Shown here in pieces: positions 20,761-24,119 of a DNA stretch of 24,119 nucleotides. The first letter of the stretch is position 1; each line of letters starts with the position of its first letter. The notes under the pieces were generated by a model that was not told where the DNA came from, ran no database searches, and was given only the letters and a program-made list of their open reading frames with translations. A program made the translations under genes and the position numbers. This DNA comes from Methanomicrobiales archaeon (lineage in GTDB: Archaea; Halobacteriota; Methanomicrobia; Methanomicrobiales; Methanoculleaceae): contig JAAZOW010000238.1 in NCBI GenBank assembly GCA_012797575.1, positions 1-24,119 of the forward strand, read 5' to 3'.

Positions 20761-23056
20761 TTCTTCTCGCCGCATCAAGGAGGATCTGCCGCTCTTTTCG
20801 GGCAACAGCTTCACGGATTCGCGGAACTGCATCGATGTTTGCAGAGACGCTGGTGATGCCGTGCTCGACGAGCCACGCGACCATGTCGGGGTCGGAGCCG
20901 GCCTGGCCGCAGATCGAGCACTCAACACCGTGCTCACGGCAGACCTGGATCGCGTGATCGATCAGGTGGAGCACGGCAGGGTGCTCTGGATCGTACATCT
21001 CCGCGACATACTCGTTGTTCCGGTCGATGGCGAGTGTGTACTGAACGAGATCGTTCGTCCCGAACGAGGCGAAATCGATCCCCGCCTCGATGAAGCCTTC
21101 GATGAGGATGGCGCTGCTCGGGACCTCGATCATGACGCCGAGGGTCGCTTTCTCGACATCGACTCCCCACTCCTTCATCATCGCACGAGCCTGGATGAAC
21201 TCCGATGGCTGGTTGACGAGCGGAAACATGACGCCGAAGTTGTTGTAGCCTGCGGCCCAGAGTCTCTTGAAGGCCTCAACCTGCATGCGGAACTGTTCCG
21301 GGCTCCGGAGGTCCCGGCGGATGCCGCGCCACCCGAGCATCGGGTTGTGCTCGACGGGTTCCACCTCACCGCCCTTCATGTTCCGGAATTCGTCGGTCGG
21401 GGCGTCCAGGGTCCGGACCCAGACCGATTTCCCCGGGAAGGCGTCGAGCACCATCTTGATGCCCTGGTACAGCTCGGTGATGAACTCCTCTTCCTCGCCG
21501 TTCTCGACATACCATCCCGGGGTCTTATTCAGGCCGAGGATGAGATGCTCGATCCGCAGAAGGCCGACGCCATCCGCGCCGGTGGCGGCGGCACGCGCGG
21601 CCGCCTCGGGGAGGGAGACGTTCACCTTGACGAGCGTGCCGGTGATCATGGGGGCTGCGGCGGCTACGGCTGCTGTCGGCACTGCTGGAGCCGCGATCTC
21701 GATCACACCATCGTAGATGATACCCTTCTCTCCGTCGACGGTGATGACCCGTCCGTCTTCCAGCACCTTCGTCGCTTTCTTGGTTCCGACGACTGCAGGC
21801 GTCCCGAGTTCACGGCTCACGATGGCGGCGTGACAGGTCATGCCGCCCTCATCGGTGACGATGGCCCGGACCCGGCGCATCGCCGGTACCATATCGGGGT
21901 TGGTCATCTTGGTGACCAGGATGTCACCTTCCTTGATGGTGCTCGTGTCCCTGACGTCACGGACGATCACGACACTGCCATCAGCTATCCCGGGGGAGGC
22001 GCCCTGGCCTTCCAGCAGCACCACGCCGAGATCGCCTTCGGGCTTGGTGGCCGACTTTGCGCCGGAACGGGGGATTTCCGGGCGCCTGATGGTCGTTATA
22101 GGCCGAGATTGGAGGATGAAGAGATCGTCTCCGACGATCGCCCACTCGACATCCTGCGGGGTACCGTAGTGATCCTCCACGAGCTTTCCGAATGTTGCGA
22201 GTTGGGCCACCTCATCATCTGTGAGGACCGAAGCCGTGCGCTCTTCGCCGGAGAGGTTGATGGTCTTCGTCCCGTCATCGCCCTCAGGCACAATCATGAT
22301 CTCCTTCTCGGCGATCAGGCGATCGACCACGCGCCCAGACCGCAGGTCAAAGACGTAGTTATCAGGCGAGACGCTACCTGAGACGACGGCCTCGCCGAGC
22401 CCCCAGGACGCCTCGACGATCGTCAGGGGCTCGCCGGTGACAGGATGGGAGGTGAACATGACCCCTGATTTCTCAGATCGGATGAGGTCCTGTACGACGA
22501 CGGCGATGTTCACGCCACGGTCATCGAACCCCTGTTTCGCCCGGTAGTAGATGGCCCGCGCGCCGTACAGTGAGGCCCAGCACCGCTGGACCGCTTCGAG
22601 AAGGTTGTCGTCACCGAGGACGTTGAGGAACGTCTCCTGCTGCCCGGCGAAGCTGGCTTCAGGCAGATCTTCGGCGGTAGCGCTCGATCGGACGGCGACA
22701 ATGCTCCCGTCTGCGCTCATCCGGCCGTATGCATCGATGATATCCTCCTTGATGTGGTCGGGGATCCCGACGCTCAGGACGATGTCCTGCGCTTCCCTGG
22801 AGACTGATTCCAGGGCGTCATTATCATCAACATCCAGTCGCTCCAGTTTGCGGAAGAGTGTATCTTCGATCCCGGTCTCGATCAGGAACTTGCGGAACGC
22901 CTGGGCAGTCACCACAAACGCCTTCGGCACAGGGAGGCCGAGGGCCGTCATCTCGCCCAGAGATGCTCCCTTTCCACCTACGGAGATGATATCCTCCTTT
23001 TTTATTTCCTCAAGCCACAGAATATTGGGCATTTCCTTCATGCTCGCACCACACAT
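20753..23056 (-). CDS. ppsA: Phosphoenolpyruvate synthase
   Basis: This 767-residue enzyme makes phosphoenolpyruvate, AMP and phosphate from pyruvate, ATP and water, the entry to gluconeogenesis in methanogens. The N-terminal ATP-grasp domain begins near VGGKGASLGEMTALG; the swivelling phosphohistidine domain carries H409 (GGMTCHAAIVSRELGTP); the C-terminal PEP/pyruvate barrel has the catalytic C716 (CSICGQAGSDP). All expected residues are present and length is near the family norm. ATG 23056 is supported by GGTGAG 6 nt upstream. It is the first of six tightly spaced genes and is divergent from serA across 68 nt. Confidence 0.96.
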   Translation of the reverse strand: MCGASMKEMPNILWLEEIKKEDIISVGGKGASLGEMTALGLPVPKAFVVTAQAFRKFLIETGIEDTLFRKLERLDVDDNDALESVSREAQDIVLSVGIPDHIKEDIIDAYGRMSADGSIVAVRSSATAEDLPEASFAGQQETFLNVLGDDNLLEAVQRCWASLYGARAIYYRAKQGFDDRGVNIAVVVQDLIRSEKSGVMFTSHPVTGEPLTIVEASWGLGEAVVSGSVSPDNYVFDLRSGRVVDRLIAEKEIMIVPEGDDGTKTINLSGEERTASVLTDDEVAQLATFGKLVEDHYGTPQDVEWAIVGDDLFILQSRPITTIRRPEIPRSGAKSATKPEGDLGVVLLEGQGASPGIADGSVVIVRDVRDTSTIKEGDILVTKMTNPDMVPAMRRVRAIVTDEGGMTCHAAIVSRELGTPAVVGTKKATKVLEDGRVITVDGEKGIIYDGVIEIAAPAVPTAAVAAAAPMITGTLVKVNVSLPEAAARAAATGADGVGLLRIEHLILGLNKTPGWYVENGEEEEFITELYQGIKMVLDAFPGKSVWVRTLDAPTDEFRNMKGGEVEPVEHNPMLGWRGIRRDLRSPEQFRMQVEAFKRLWAAGYNNFGVMFPLVNQPSEFIQARAMMKEWGVDVEKATLGVMIEVPSSAILIEGFIEAGIDFASFGTNDLVQYTLAIDRNNEYVAEMYDPEHPAVLHLIDHAIQVCREHGVECSICGQAGSDPDMVAWLVEHGITSVSANIDAVPRIREAVARKERQILLDAARRNA

Positions 23057-23124
23057 ATACTTCTCACCATTCCATAAAAGATTTCGGAAGAAAAAGCATC
23101 AATACACTTGATGCCAAACCAGAT
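23057..23124. promoter_or_regulatory. Divergent promoter region of ppsA and serA
   Basis: This 68-nt gap must hold both promoters. CATAAAAG (23073-23080) is a fair TATA candidate for serA, predicting a start near 23100. The minus strand carries GGTGAG (23068-23063), the ribosome-binding site of ppsA; its TATA box is less clear and would have to lie near 23085-23100, where the minus strand is T-rich. Confidence 0.4.
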
Positions 23125-24119
23125 ATGGGTTCAACTGTGAGATATAGAGTGCTTGTCAGCGACCCGCTGGCAGAGGAAGGGCTTGACATCCTGAGGGAAT
23201 TCTGCGATGTGGATGTCAATACCGGGCTGACTGAAGACCAGCTCGCTGGGACCATCGGGGACTACGATGCCCTGCTGGTGCGCTCGGGCACCCAGGTCAC
23301 GGCGCGGGTCATCGACGCGGGAACAAGGCTGAAGTTCATCGGCCGTGCCGGCGCCGGGGTGGATAATATCGATATCGAGGCGGCGACGCGCAGAGGTATC
23401 ATCGTCGCCAACGCTCCTGAGGGAAACACCCTGGCGGCGACCGAACACACGATGGCGATGATGCTCTCGCTTGCGCGCAATATACCTCAGGCGAGTGCAT
23501 CACTCAAGAGGGGCGAGTGGAAACGCTCCAAATTCATGGGGATCGAGCTCAATGATAAGGTCCTCGGTATCGTGGGACTTGGACGGATAGGGACTGAGGT
23601 TGCGCGGCGTGCACGGGCGATGGAGATGAAGTGTATCGCCTACGATCCCTTCATCAGCAAGGAGCGGGCTGCAAACCTTGGCGTGGAGCTGGTCGCGCTC
23701 GATGATCTCTTCCGGCGGTCGGACATCATCACGGTCCACACGCCGCTGATCAAGGAGACGCGCCACGTGGTCAACGCAAAGACCATCGCCACCATGAGGG
23801 ATGGTGTCCGGTTGATCAACTGCGCGCGCGGGGGGATCATCGATGAAGAGGCGCTTGCGGATGCGATTCGAAGCGGCAAGGTCGCCGGCGCTGCGGTGGA
23901 TGTCTTTGAGTCCGAACCGCCGACCGACTCCCCGCTCCTCGGCCTGGATCAGGTGATCTGCACTCCGCACCTGGGAGCAAGCACGGTCGAGGCGCAGAAG
24001 AATGTCGCTACGTCGGTTGCGAACCAGTGTATCAGTGTTCTCTCGGGCGGACCGGCGAAGTATGTTGTGAACGCGCCGATGATCCCCGTGGAGCAGCAGG
24101 CGTTGATGGAGCCCTACGC
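23125..24119 (+). CDS. serA: D-3-phosphoglycerate dehydrogenase (partial, C-terminus missing)
   Basis: The first 331 codons are present and the gene runs off the right edge. The enzyme oxidises 3-phosphoglycerate to 3-phosphohydroxypyruvate, the first step of serine synthesis. Seen are the substrate-domain GRAGAGVDNIDIE, the NAD-binding GIVGLGRIGTEVARRAR, and the catalytic Arg (NCARGGIIDEEAL), Glu (VFESEPPT) and His (TPHLGAST). The long form with an ASB and ACT domain at the C-terminus is likely for this family, but that part is outside the window. ATG 23125 gives MGSTVRYRVLVSDPL; GTG 23137 is another possible start. Confidence 0.95.
   Translation, partial: MGSTVRYRVLVSDPLAEEGLDILREFCDVDVNTGLTEDQLAGTIGDYDALLVRSGTQVTARVIDAGTRLKFIGRAGAGVDNIDIEAATRRGIIVANAPEGNTLAATEHTMAMMLSLARNIPQASASLKRGEWKRSKFMGIELNDKVLGIVGLGRIGTEVARRARAMEMKCIAYDPFISKERAANLGVELVALDDLFRRSDIITVHTPLIKETRHVVNAKTIATMRDGVRLINCARGGIIDEEALADAIRSGKVAGAAVDVFESEPPTDSPLLGLDQVICTPHLGASTVEAQKNVATSVANQCISVLSGGPAKYVVNAPMIPVEQQALMEPY

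Noticed and set aside
20761..20937. Longer MfnA with 59 extra N-terminal residues
   Set aside because: It overlaps the PpsA catalytic C-terminal region in another frame; the family N-terminus begins at ATG 20760.

Overview
The window looks like chromosomal DNA from a GC-rich methanogenic archaeon, most likely order Methanomicrobiales (Methanoculleus-like). The grounds are archaeal information-processing genes (aIF2-gamma, Rpo7, Spt4, the GTP-dependent dephospho-CoA kinase, Dph2, a METTL5-type methylase), methanogen-linked genes (the YcaO protein of the methanogenesis-marker-1 type, DUF2098, MfnA), archaeal TATA elements and frequent GTG/TTG starts. The genus is inferred from overall character, not from a search.

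Layout. 1-299 (minus): the start of a VapC-type PIN toxin, cut by the window edge, preceded by its antitoxin-like partner. 356-3225 (minus): a tightly overlapped block transcribed as aIF2-gamma, an Fcf1-like PIN protein, Rpo7 (RpoE1), Spt4, then GTP-dependent dephospho-CoA kinase. 3226-3671: a 446-nt stretch without a convincing gene but rich in inverted repeats. 3672-5613: nikR (plus), a DUF2098 gene (minus, overlapping nikR tail to tail by 4 nt) and the divergent ycaO gene (plus), a small group that may be connected through methyl-coenzyme M reductase. 5524-12611 (minus): a 1,304-residue RecB-nuclease/UPF1-like helicase fusion whose 3' end overlaps ycaO antisense by 90 nt, a FAS1 lipoprotein, a thioredoxin-NHL fusion and a TIM-barrel sugar isomerase/AP-endonuclease-like protein.

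12902-16312 (plus): one large secreted protein with a seven-blade propeller, a Pro/Lys-rich linker, four SdrD-B-like domains and a tail of about 50 four-residue repeats (Pro-Asp-Gly-X) encoded by a 12-bp tandem repeat. 16396-23056 (minus): a compact six-gene unit, transcribed ppsA, mfnA, hpt, dph2, METTL5-like methylase, MFS transporter, with overlaps or gaps of only a few bases. 23125-end (plus): serA, divergent from ppsA and cut by the window edge.

The genes fall into four themes: core translation and transcription (aIF2-gamma block; Dph2 and METTL5-like modification enzymes), methanogenesis support (NikR, DUF2098, YcaO), anabolism (PpsA, SerA, MfnA, Hpt, dephospho-CoA kinase), and accessory or surface functions (VapBC, nuclease-helicase, FAS1 lipoprotein, repeat-tailed surface protein). 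I found no rRNA, tRNA, CRISPR array or insertion sequence. The least explained parts are the 3226-3671 intergenic region, the repeat-tailed surface protein and the nuclease-helicase fusion.
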